From Saturnia japonica (taxonomy: Eukaryota > Arthropoda > Insecta > Lepidoptera > Saturniidae): a DNA stretch of 64,000 nt. Below, piece by piece: positions 1-12,000 of the stretch. The DNA is taken from the NCBI GenBank assembly GCA_033032175.1, contig CM065312.1:20992001-21056000 (forward strand), given 5' to 3'. The number at the start of each line of letters is the position of its first letter. Position 1 is the stretch's first letter. A model generated the notes under the pieces. It was not told the DNA's origin and searched no databases. It saw nothing but the letters and a program-made list of their open reading frames with translations. A program made the position numbers and the translations under genes.

Positions 1-733
1 ACGCTTAGCCCTATGCGTCGCTAACAGGCACAATGAAAAGATAAAGCATTACAAATTTTTTCCATAAAATAATGATTATCTATTATTATTATTATCTAAT
101 ATTTATTTTAATTAAATACAAAATACAAAATTTATTTGAAATCGCGACAACTCAATTATTTTCATAACTGTATATTCATAATTTCACACTTCATAGTACA
201 TATATTCCATCATATAGCGTGGCGATTGGTCGCCACGGCTTGTATCGCCACGCTAGCAATCAGATTTACCCTCGCCTATAGATGTTTCACATCAAAAACG
301 GTCTTTGTGGTCAACTCGCAGCGGGAACCACGCAAGTCAGTGGATGGCTTTAGTACCCTTAACAATTTAAATACCAATATTCATCAGACATTCACATTAG
401 GTGTAGCCTTTCCAAGTTCGATGTGCTCGCCTGTCAAGTGACTTGCTGCACAAATTGCAAGAAGCAGGCTCAATTACAACAATACACGCGATTGACATCA
501 AATTTCAGATTGTTGCCTTCAAACATTCACAAGTAATTTTTGTCTATAGTCTTACTTTATCCATGGACATACTATTACAGTATTCCGTTTGAGGAAGATT
601 GTGGCAGGATTTTTTATTGGAGGATACGCCAGCAGCACTATAGTAACATGAAATACGAAAATAGAGTTGCATTAAAAAAAATATCGAAATTGGTACGAGT
701 TCGATACTTTAAAATGAAAATTTATCTTTATTA

Positions 734-1245
734 AAAACTAGCTGTACACTCTGACTACAGAATGCCCGCGCGAACCTTGCTCCCCAGCTTCCAGCTATTT
801 TAAAGACAAAAATGCTTATTGTGGGTGTTCCTTAGATGTATACTCTCCCGCACTTTATTTTAGGTATTTTGAATGCCTAGGATTATGTAGTATATTAATT
901 TGCTATATCTCTTATGGTTTACTCAGCATAATCCATTTAAGCACCCGAATAGATTCACCATGACCAGCCTTTTTTAATTTGTGCGGAACCCTAATTCGTT
1001 TCCTAAAATAAAAGTAGCCTAAGTTACTCCCTATATTATAAGCTATTCTATCAGTGAAAGTCTTGTCGAAATCGGTTCAACCGTTTCGGAGATTACTCGG
1101 AACAAACAGACAGACAAAAATTTAAAAAATGGCTTTTAGCTATATGTATCGTATGTACTTTCATATGTATGTATTTAGTAAAAAACTGTTATTTTGACAT
1201 TACAAGCAGACACTTCAATTTTATTAATTGTATAGATTTCGTAAA
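734..1245 (+). repeat. Dispersed repeat, family R1 (copy 1 of 4)
   Basis: Begins ACTAGCTGT and ends near CACTTCAATTTTATT followed by a short tail. The core reads GGAACAAACAGACAGACAAA. Related copies lie at 25888-26250 (+), 42215-42655 (-) and 54055-54350 (+, 5' part decayed). There is no coding capacity. It is probably a non-autonomous transposon or a LINE-derived repeat; the class cannot be settled by eye. Confidence 0.6.
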
Positions 1246-1974
1246 TATTGTGAAAAATTATCGATATTATGATAGGTTTTGCATCCCTAAATCGCTATTT
1301 TGATTTGGTAAGTTTTATTACGTCTATGCACAGAGCAGACCCTCTGGTCCTCTGGTTATTGGTCTATGCCTCTGGTTATTGGTCTATGGAGCAGACTATT
1401 AGATGTACAAGTAGTCTATGTTTATGAGGATAATATTATGAATTATATGAATTTTGCCGCACCGCACAGTCAACGCCACAACACTGAATACAAGATAGAA
1501 GTTCGAATTATTTCTCAATTACAGAATTATTTGTATACTTTTTAATAAGTGGCTCGTTATCTATTTTATCAGTATTTTCTACAAGTGCATAGTGCTTGTG
1601 GAAGTATCGTTGACATTCGTTAATTGTTATAGAAAGGGAAACTTATTTGAAACGATTATTGCACCACCAAACCAAGTAAGTTATAATTTAGTTTTGTACC
1701 TAGAGTTCGTGTTATATCACAAAGATTTACTGTAATATAACGTTTGATGATAAATAATGTTTTATTGCTTCACGTAGGTACCATTTTTTATATCGAGTAT
1801 ACCATTTGATCTAATAGTTTTATAGATTTTTATACTTTTGTTCAAACAAGTGCTTCTTGACATGTTCACAGATGTCTTGGCTGCTATGTAATAAAATAGT
1901 GAACTAAGTGCAAACAAACGCACACATGATTCTTTGAATTATAGAAACAGATATAAGTTACAAAAAGTGGACAA

Positions 1975-2076
1975 ATAGTTGGACAATCAGTTCAAGGGCC
2001 ACATCAAGCAAGTTTTACTGGGAAAAGGCAGTTATAGGCTTGATTATAATGTGAAGGATATTGATTTCTGGAAGTT
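1975..2076 (+). pseudogene. LINE reverse transcriptase C-terminal fragment
   Basis: The translation contains the block FKGHIKQVLLGKGSYRLDY, which matches [19 protein letters not shown] encoded on the other strand near 28120-28190. Both are the extreme C-terminus of one non-LTR reverse transcriptase family. Only about 33 codons remain here. The open frame running on to 2176 is chance extension. Confidence 0.6.
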
Positions 2077-2565
2077 TTTATTTAATTTTGTTCATCTTTG
2101 TCTTTATACAGGTGTGGCAATCTGTTCCTTTATTTGTAACCTTTATGCTTCTATTATATTATTCCTTTATAAGTAACTCCCACTCTGTATGTTCACTAAT
2201 TATTTATTAAGGTTCACTAATTAGAGGTTTACCTCTAATACTATTAAGTGAGCAATTCTTGTATATATGTATGTAATTGGTTTCTTGGAAAAGGCTCCAA
2301 CGATTTGGATGAAATTTTGTATTCAGATAATGTTTACCTAGATAGATGTTTTTTTTAAGACGTAGTAAACCCCGGTCGCCAAGATATTTTCTATTAATAA
2401 TAGATTGTAGATAGATATCTATGTAATCTCTGATTTTGGATTGTACTATTTTAACATTTACATGTATAATCGTATAATTGCCGTGCTATATAAAAAAGGT
2501 TTAACCTCCATAGATATTGTTTAACAGTGACATGCTATAGTGAATTTATTTTGTTTGTAGCAGAC

Positions 2566-4262
2566 ATGTGGAGTGTGTCACAGCTGTGTCGATGCACTCA
2601 GGCTGTCAGGGTGGCTCAAACTAAACTTCTAGTTTCCGGTTCTCAGAATAGTGTTTATAACATAGCTGCAAGGCAACTCATCACAACCACAAGATATAAC
2701 AATGGATACAAGTTGCATAGTTTTAAAGGATTTAGGGTGAGCATTATAATCCTATTAAAATGATATAAACTTTGTATAATTATGACCCAGAGAAAAGTGC
2801 CTGATGAACAAAATATATTACCTAGTCTCTCAAGTAGAAAATTATCATACCACAAGAATTCTTAATCTGTATTTCTCATTAAATAAATAGAAAATTAAAA
2901 ATAAAATACTTTTATAGAAAATTTAATTTTTGATGCATTGGTAAGTATAAATTACAAAATATTGACTTACCCACATCTATATTAATAAATCTGTTTATTT
3001 TTTTGAAACTATATGAAGGAAACTGATGATGAATACATCTTTAAAAAAAATTTTGTCTGCCTGTCTGGATTTAACTCAAAAACAGCTCTACCAATTCCTA
3101 TGAAATTTTCTACATGGGGTACTTATGTCATTGGTCAATTTATAGGGTATAAGAAATTTCAATAACTATTACTTTTAAAATAGTATTTTATTTTATTCAT
3201 TTACTTTTAGAAATTATTTTAATTTCCATAAAAATGTATTTTTGTTAATTCTTGGTTGATTTTAATGAAGTTTTTTATTTACTTTTACAAATTATTTAAA
3301 TTTCCATAAAAATGCATTTTTGTTAATTCTTGGTTGATTTTAATGAAATTTTTTACATGGGAAGTATAAGTCATTCCATGAAAAGATATAGGTTATGACA
3401 ATTTTCAATAACATGTTTAAATTTTTTTATAAAATTTTATTAATTCATAACCAATTTTGATGAAATTTTGTACACGGGAAGTCTACTAAGTATTTACTTA
3501 ATCAATGGGCTATAAGAATTGTAATTTATAAGATTAAAAAAAAAAGTTCAATAAATTTAATTTTCATCACTTCTCAAAAGATTCTGATCAAATTTTGTAG
3601 ACAGGAAGTATATACCATACCATAATTGAGAGGCTATAAGAATCGACAATAACAACATTACAAATCATAGAATAGAATAATAATTATCAACAGATTTTGA
3701 TTCTGGATTATATTTTAGGTTGTAATTTGTTTGTTTGTATTTAATTCATGGGAAGTTAAAGTAATTCTTCAATCAATACCTTGAAAAACTACTACTACAT
3801 TTACATAATTTTTAATATTTCCATAAAATCAATTGAGAATTTGTGGAAATTGAATTATAAATTGATTTTTATGAAAATTTGTTCATGGGAATAACATGTC
3901 ATTTCTCAACTGATAGGCCACACAAATTATCAATAATACTTTTAGAAATCATTGCAAAAATTAAGTTTACATATTATGATTAGGTTAATTATTTAAAAGC
4001 TATTACAACTTGCAACACAATATGTATACATAAATACTGAGTTATTAATTATTATTGAATAAAAACGCAAATATAATACAGAAATCATGTATGTTAATTC
4101 TATTTAAAATATAACATTTTTTGCTACAGTTAAGTGACACAATCAAATCAAGCGGCATCATCGTTAGATTCTGTTCATCAGGGCCCAAGCCGAAGTCGTC
4201 AAAGGCAGTTGGCTACTGGTTATTGGGATGCAGCGGTATGGTCTTCACTGCAGTTGTCCTAG
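2566..4262 (+). pseudogene. COX15: Duplicated COX15 5' coding exons, upstream copy
   Basis: Two exons repeat the start of COX15: 2566-2736 (57 codons, ATG just after the acceptor TTTGTAG) and 4130-4262. Splice sites are intact: donor AGG|GTGAGC, acceptor CTACAG, donor CTAG|GTATGG. The first exon differs from the downstream copy by four residues, for example V/G and QN/RH in the presequence. The second exon is identical in both units. Because the exons are undamaged, this may be an alternative 5' end and not a dead copy. A transcript could join either pair to exon 3 at 9829. It could also be an assembly artefact. I label it pseudogene only because one copy is sufficient. Confidence 0.6.
3040..3960 (+). 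repeat. Degenerate satellite-like tandem array (unit A)
   Basis: About six diverged units of roughly 110-150 bp recur. Each has a stretch like GATGAAATTTTGTACA, then ...GGGAAGTATAAGTCATT, then GGCTATAAGAAT and an AT-rich spacer. Occurrences of the GGGAAGT-like box lie near 3112, 3359, 3477, 3605, 3751 and 3888. The array is carried unchanged in unit B at 6483-7403. It lies in the intron between COX15 exons 1 and 2. Confidence 0.5.
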
Positions 4263-4476
4263 GTATGGTTGCTGGATACTTAACTCTGCTTTACAGCATT
4301 TATTATGTCGTCAATATTATCCTCAAAACTAGTAACGGTAGTAAGTAGAAATATTTCACCAGTGCTGACCACAATGTCCATTATCATATGTGTCGATGCA
4401 TTTTAAATACGTCTAAGTCACAGATAAACTACTTTTGAGAAAGTGATGTTATTGCTTTAAGAATCATTATTTTAAT

Positions 4477-4701
4477 ATGGTCTTAATTTCTAAACTTTCA
4501 AGGGCGAGACTACGTAGAATTTACGACAAACCGGTTTATATTTCGGACTTAGGCATGTTTGATAACAACTATCACGATTTAGGATATAGTTTGAAAAAAT
4601 CATGTAGCAATTTCTTATGTTTTTCATTAGTTTTTATCATAGGCTTCTTTTCTGCTATTTTTGGACTCGTAATACTAATTCTATCATCCATAATTCTATA
4701 A
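4477..4701 (+). CDS. Small hypothetical membrane ORF (unit A)
   Basis: A 74-codon ATG frame that I do not recognise. The N-terminal half is basic ([18 protein letters not shown]). Residues about 47-72 form one strongly hydrophobic segment ending at the C-terminus. It lies in the COX15 intron, about 130 bp after the stop (4346-4348) that is reached if exon 2 is not spliced. Possible AATAAA signals follow near 4842 and 5050. It might be part of an alternative 3' end or a nested small gene, but an AT-rich intron can hold such a frame by chance. The identical frame at 7920-8144 comes from the duplication and is not evidence of selection. Confidence 0.2.
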   Translation: MVLISKLSRARLRRIYDKPVYISDLGMFDNNYHDLGYSLKKSCSNFLCFSLVFIIGFFSAIFGLVILILSSIIL

Positions 4702-6014
4702 AAACTTGAGGCGCAAGATTCAAACATCATAAGCTAGAGACAGCAATGGCAGCAATGACATTGCACAGTACTGTTTGTGATTGGCCGGATTGGACTTTAG
4801 TGAATTTGATTTACACTGGTGTTGAGACTTAGGCACTATAGAAATAAAATTGTACATTCTGACCCATGTTTCTGCGTGAATTGATGGACTTTTTTAATCT
4901 AATAAATACCAAGTTGTTGATTATGATACACGTAATAAGACAGTACAAAAATATCAAAAATGTATTATAGTGGACTTAAGCTTGTTTGATATGTATTGAC
5001 ACATATTATAGCGTATGATTGTCTTATGTTATAGTTTTCTTATTGTCATAAATAAATAAGGCGTAACATTAAATTAGTTTAACTGTAATTTAAAAAAAAA
5101 AATTGTTATATGACCAATTATTTAGGATATTTCTCAGTATGATCTCGTTCAAAACCTTTTTCCTAAATGTCATAAATATACATAGGAGTATTCACTTTGA
5201 CTCATTAAAATTATTTAGGATAACTTATAAGTATAATTAATGTATATCTGTTAGTTACTGGAATTAAGTACCTTTTATTGTAATATAAAATTTTAATTAA
5301 TAAGATAACTTGTAGATAATTGTAAATAAATGTTTAAAATGTTAATTTTGTTTTATTTTTGTATAATAAAAACTAATAACATAGGAATTTAATAGATAAC
5401 ATATAAAAAAGTTTTTATTGTAATTAACGCATACGAAGTTGTGGAACATTGCTAGTACATTATGAAGGCAAAGGGTATAATTAGCCATAGCCAACAAGAC
5501 ACATTTAAAGTTTTTAGTTAATACAATGGATATTCGTAAATTAATATTATTTGTCATTTATGAATTTATATCCCAGATCCATTATAGTAAGCAATCTTTA
5601 AATATCTACGTAACTAAATTGATTTAGTCCCTTATCCGTCCGTCTGTATATCCGTCTTCTTAAGAGTCCAGGACATTAAGACGATGTGACATGAATGAAA
5701 GTGTTGAGAAATTGATAATTCTCTCTTCTACTAGGTAGTAGTAATAAGAGAAGATTTTGTATTCAGATAATGTTTACCTAGATAGGTGTTTTTTAAGACA
5801 TAGTAAACCCCGGTCACCAAGATATTTACTATTAATAATGGATTATAGATAGATATCTATGTAATCTCTGATTTTGGATTGTACTTTTTTAACATTTATA
5901 TGTATAATCATCTAATTTCTGTGCTTTATAAAAAAGGTTTAACCTCCATAGATATTGTTTAACAGTGATATGCTATAGTGAATTTATAATTAATTTATTT
6001 TGTTTGTAGCAGAC

Positions 6015-9000
6015 ATGTGGAGTGTGTCACAGCTGTGTCGATGCACTCAGGCTGTCAGGGTAGCTCAAACTAAACTTCTAGGTTCCGGTTCTCGACATAG
6101 TGTTTATAACATAGCTGCAAGGCAACTCATCACAACCACAAAATATAACAATGGATACAAGTTGCATAGTTTTAAAGGATTTAGGGTGAGCATTATAATC
6201 CTACTAAAATCATATAAACTTTGTATAATTATGACCCAGAGAAAAGTGCCTAATGAACAAAATATATTACCTAGTCTCTCAAGTAGAAAATTGTCCTACC
6301 CCAAGAATTCTTAATTTGTATTTCTCATTAAATAAATAGAAAAATAAAATACTTTTATAGAAAATTGAATTTTTGATGCATTGGTAAGTATAAATTACAA
6401 AATATTGACTTACCCACATCTATATTAATAAATCTGTTTATTTTTTTGAAACTATATGAAGGAAACTGATGATGAATACATCTTTAAAAAAAATTTTGTC
6501 TGCCTGTCTGGATTTAACTCAAAAACAGCTCTACCAATTCCTATGAAATTTTCTACATGGGGTACTTATGTCATTGGTCAATTTATAGGGTATAAGAAAT
6601 TTCAATAACTATTACTTTTAAAATAGTATTTTATTTTATTCATTTACTTTTAGAAATTATTTTAATTTCCATAAAAATGTATTTTTGTTAATTCTTGGTT
6701 GATTTTAATGAAGTTTTTTATTTACTTTTACAAATTATTTAAATTTCCATAAAAATGCATTTTTGTTAATTCTTGGTTGATTTTAATGAAATTTTTTACA
6801 TGGGAAGTATAAGTCATTCCATGAAAAGATATAGGTTATGACAATTTTCAATAACATGTTTAAATTTTTTTATAAAATTTTATTAATTCATAACCAATTT
6901 TGATGAAATTTTGTACACGGGAAGTCTACTAAGTATTTACTTAATCAATGGGCTATAAGAATTGTAATTTATAAGATTAAAAAAAAAAGTTCAATAAATT
7001 TAATTTTCATCACTTCTCAAAAGATTCTGATCAAATTTTGTAGACAGGAAGTATATACCATACCATAATTGAGAGGCTATAAGAATCGACAATAACAACA
7101 TTACAAATCATAGAATAGAATAATAATTATCAACAGATTTTGATTCTGGATTATATTTTAGGTTGTAATTTGTTTGTTTGTATTTAATTCATGGGAAGTT
7201 AAAGTAATTCTTCAATCAATACCTTGAAAAACTACTACTACATTTACATAATTTTTAATATTTCCATAAAATCAATTGAGAATTTGTGGAAATTGAATTA
7301 TAAATTGATTTTTATGAAAATTTGTTCATGGGAATAACATGTCATTTCTCAACTGATAGGCCACACAAATTATCAATAATACTTTTAGAAATCATTGCAA
7401 AAATTAAGTTTACATATTATGATTAGGTTAATTATTTAAAAGCTATTACAACTTGCAACACAATATGTATACATAAATACTGAGTTATTAATTATTATTG
7501 AATAAAAACGCAAATATAATACAGAAATCATGTATGTTAATTCTATTTAAAATATAACATTTTTTGCTACAGTTAAGTGACACAATCAAATCAAGCGGCA
7601 TCATCGTTAGATTCTGTTCATCAGGGCCCAAGCCGAAGTCGTCAAAGGCAGTTGGCTACTGGTTATTGGGATGCAGCGGTATGGTCTTCACTGCAGTTGT
7701 CCTAGGTATGGTTGCTGGATACTTAACTCTGCTTTACAGCATTTATTATGTCGTCAATATTATCCTCAAAACTAGTAACGGTAGTAAGTAGAAATATTTC
7801 ACCAGTGCTGACCACAATGTCCATTATCATATGTGTCGATGCATTTTAAATACGTCTAAGTCACAGATAAACTACTTTTGAGAAAGTGATGTTATTGCTT
7901 TAAGAATCATTATTTTAATATGGTCTTAATTTCTAAACTTTCAAGGGCGAGACTACGTAGAATTTACGACAAACCGGTTTATATTTCGGACTTAGGCATG
8001 TTTGATAACAACTATCACGATTTAGGATATAGTTTGAAAAAATCATGTAGCAATTTCTTATGTTTTTCATTAGTTTTTATCATAGGCTTCTTTTCTGCTA
8101 TTTTTGGACTCGTAATACTAATTCTATCATCCATAATTCTATAAAAACTTGAGGCGCAAGATTCAAACATCATAAGCTAGAGACAGCAATGGCAGCAATG
8201 ACATTGCACAGTACTGTTTGTGATTGGCCGGATTGGACTTTAGTGAATTTGATTTACACTGGTGTTGAGACTTAGGCACTATAGAAATAAAATTGTACAT
8301 TCTGACCCATGTTTCTGCGTGAATTGATGGACTTTTTTAATCTAATAAATACCAAGTTGTTGATTATGATACACGTAATAAGACAGTACAAAAATATCAA
8401 AAATGTATTATAGTGGACTTAAGCTTGTTTGATATGTATTGACACATATTATAGCGTATGATTGTCTTATGTTATAGTTTTCTTATTGTCATAAATAAAT
8501 AAGGCGTAACATTAAATTAGTTTAACTGTAATTTAAAAAAAAAAATTGTTATATGACCAATTATTTAGGATATTTCTCAGTATGATCTCGTTCAAAACCT
8601 TTTTCCTAAATGTCATAAATATACATAGGAGTATTCACTTTGACTCATTAAAATTATTTAGGATAACTTATAAGTATAATTAATGTATATCTGTTAGTTA
8701 CTGGAATTAAGTACCTTTTATTGTAATATAAAATTTTAATTAATAAGATAACTTGTAGATAATTGTAAATAAATGTTTAAAATGTTAATTTTGTTTTATT
8801 TTTGTATAATAAAAACTAATAACATAGGAATTTAATAGATAACATATAAAAAAGTTTTTATTGTAATTAACGCATACGAAGTTGTGGAACATTGCTAGTA
8901 CATTATGAAGGCAAAGGGTATAATTAGCCATAGCCAACAAGACACATTTAAAGTTTTTAGTTAATACAATGGATATTCGTAAATTAATATTATTTGTCAT

Positions 9001-12000
9001 TTATGAATTTATATCCCAGATCCATTATAGTAAGCAATCTTTAAATATCTACGTAACTAAATTGATTTAGTCCCTTATCCGTCCGTCTGTATATCCGTCT
9101 TCTTAAGAGTCCAGGACATTAAGACGATGTGACATGAATGAAAGTGTTGAGAAATTGATAATTCTCTCTTCTACTAGGTAGTAGTAATAAGAGAAGATTT
9201 CTCATCTGTATGTTTCCTTCACTGTGAAGCATATTAATAATTAAACAAACTTATATTAGGCGAATATACGGTTTGTAAAATAATTTAGTTAAACATTTGT
9301 AACTTTCAGGGCCGATTTTCAATCATCTGATAACTTTATTTGAGGAATTATTTTTAAATTTTGAGTTTTTCCACACATAATCTGTCAAAATTATCCTTTA
9401 AATAAGGTTATCTGAGATTGGAATATCGGCTCTTAACTAAACTAAACTAAAAAAACTAGCAATAAAAAAGATGTATTCTTAAAATCTTTAAACTTTGTAG
9501 ATGTGTTTCATTTAGCAAAGCTCTAAGCAACAGAATAATGGTTAATACTGAAGGGATTTTAAGTTTCAGTTTAGAAATTCGATCAAATGATTCCTTCTGT
9601 TCTATAGCAGCTATAAAACGCGTGAGTTAACAAAACTGAGATTATAGTTACAGCAAAGAATATGACGTATAAAGGATGCTGGAGAACAAGGAAGGGATTG
9701 GTCAAATAATCTTTAGCGTAGTAGAAAGGTTCTGGTCGAGACCACTACATATGTTGGAGTATTAATAGCATCGTATGTCCCACGCCCAAGCAGTGTTACA
9801 ATGGAAACTAATATTCAAGTATTTGTAGGTGGTGTGACACGCTTGACGGAGTCAGGTCTGTCGATGGTGACTTGGAAACTACTCGGTGAGAAGATGCCGA
9901 GGACAGAGGAGGAGTGGCAGCGCGAGTTCGAGAAGTATCAGCAGTATCCAGAGTATATATAGTAAGTTTTGTTTTTCCATTACATTCAATGGAATGGAAG
10001 ATCAGTGATTAATATAATAAGCAAGAGTAAGGATGGAACAGAACTAAAGTTATGGGCTAAATTAACAACTCCATCTAGTGTTCCCAAATTGTGACATGAA
10101 AAATTAAAAAAAATTTAATTCAAAGATTATCACAAAACTAGTTTCAGTTTGAAATTTGCAGTGTTTTAACATTAATAACTGTACTGAAAATAGGTGAAGA
10201 AAATTTTCGCTACGAGCCAACATACAGACATAAAAAAAGGGAAACTATAATTCTTACAGTATTAAACACAATAATTGTAATAATTTAATATAAATCTGAG
10301 TATATTTTACAAGAAGTACATTCTTAATAGTCTGTTATCTATAAAAGCAAAAACAAACATATAACACTATCCGAGTTCAAGTGGATATGGTACATGGAGT
10401 TCGCTCACCGCACGTGGGGTCGCGCTATCGGAGCCGCCGTGTTCCTGCCGGCTGTGTTCTTCTGGGCGAAGGGATATCTCGACAAGGGGATGAAAATCAG
10501 AGTCGGCGTCTATTGCGCTTTGGTCGCCGCACAGGTAATAAAAATAATTCTTACTTTAGTTTTTAAGGTTTTATGTGAAATAAGAGACAGATAAATTTCT
10601 TTAGAGATTTCTCTCTACTTGGAACAGTATGATTGGTGGAACACCTCCACCATACAGAAGATCGCGGGCTAAATAAACCTTGTGTTGTGTTCCTGTGGAA
10701 AGTAGGGTTTCCAGAGCTCCTTGGGGTAGGTGGGTTTTAAGGTCGGGAACGTGTTAGTGATACCTAACCTCATTAGCCTATTGGTCGTAAGAGCGAATGC
10801 TCTGATCGAAGTCCTGGGTTTCGATTCTCAAAGTGTTATTGGGTTTTTGTATGAAATTCTCATTTGCAGGTTTGAGCCCGATTAATGGCAATAAGCTCGC
10901 TCCCTGTTATTACATGAGACCTAAAAAAAGTCTGGGAATCAAATAAAAAGCAAAAAGAGAAATTTTTTTTTTTTACTCCATTGTTTTTGTTACAGTCGGG
11001 GGTTTTTTGTTTCCTGTTAATAATTTAGCGTGCTTCTCTTCAGCTGTAAATTATTTTTTAACGTCGACATAACGTTATAAACGGTTCCACGGATTGTTGA
11101 TTCCAGGGTCTAATGGGATGGTACATGGTTAAGTCTGGATTGGAAGACCGTTTCCAAGGTCCGTCTGATGTGCCCCGAGTGTCTCAGTACCGTCTGGCGG
11201 CTCATCTCTCCCTCGCGTTCATTCTGTACGCGGGGCTGTTGGGCGGAGCTCTAAGGATGCTCCGCCCCTTCCCTGTCGCGGCCACACTTCAGAAGGTCAA
11301 GGAGTTGAAGAGTATCACGGCCCTTGCGCATTCCGTTAAAGCGATGGCGTTCTTTACTGCAATGTCAGGTGATTTAAATTTTGAACTCCACCTGATAGTC
11401 AATTAATTATAGTAGATTACTATTAGTAGTGACCACACAGGGATGATCCGACAGTCACTGTTATCACGCTGGCCTTTAAAACCACAACAGTGAAGCCATT
11501 ACGAAGCTGGCTGTTTTTTTTTTTAATATATAACTAAGGATGTAAATAAAGCAAACAACCAGCCTGGTAGTAAAAGGAACTCTGGAAGCCCTACTCTCCG
11601 CAGGATCACAATAGGTTATTTGGCTGCGATCTTCTGTAGGGTGGAGATGTTCCACCAGTCGGACTGCCCCATGAGAGAGAAATATCCAAATAAATTTATC
11701 TGTGCCCTACCTCTCTTTGAAAGTGTTGTATCGCTATATTTTCTTAATTCTTCCGGCAGGATAGAATGCTTGCATACATATAAGTTATAGACTTTTAAAA
11801 ATGAATGTTAAACCTTACAGGCGCGTTTGTGGCCGGCCTGGACGCGGGCCTCGTGTATAACTCGTTCCCTAAGATGGGAGACAGCTGGATCCCAGATGAT
11901 ATCCTCTCGTTCAGTCCCTGGTTGCGCAACCTGACGGAAAACCCCACCACTGTTCAGTTCGACCACAGAGTCCTCGGCACTACCACGCTGGTGCTCGCCA

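Larger units (their letters stand above)
1..2313. other. Left flank, mostly non-coding
   Basis: No convincing coding exon is seen before the COX15 start. The stretch holds a dispersed repeat (734-1245) and a LINE 3' coding fragment (1975-2076). A possible untranslated first exon of COX15 ends at 1675, just before a perfect donor GTAAGT at 1676-1681. The first COX15 coding exon is preceded by a splice acceptor, so a 5'UTR intron is expected. The position of that exon is an inference. Confidence 0.4.
2314..5756 (+). repeat. Tandem duplication unit A (COX15 5' exons)
   Basis: First unit of a 3.44 kb direct tandem duplication; unit B is 5757-9200. The junction at 5750-5760 joins the end of the unit (...TAATAAGAGAAG) straight to its beginning (ATTTTGTATTCAGATAATG). 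Positions 2314-2924 differ from unit B by roughly 25-30 substitutions and small indels. From 2925 to the end I saw no difference, at a constant offset of 3443. The unit contains two COX15 coding exons, a degenerate satellite-like array and two small open frames. Confidence 0.93.
5757..9200 (+). repeat. Tandem duplication unit B (COX15 5' exons)
   Basis: Second unit of the tandem duplication. It is followed at 9201 by unique sequence leading to COX15 exon 3. It carries the exon copies at 6015-6185 and 7573-7705, which are nearest the rest of the gene. Confidence 0.93.

Noticed and set aside
5342..5557. 71-codon - strand frame, repeated at 8785-9000
   Set aside because: The repeat is only the segmental duplication; AT-rich composition and no motif.
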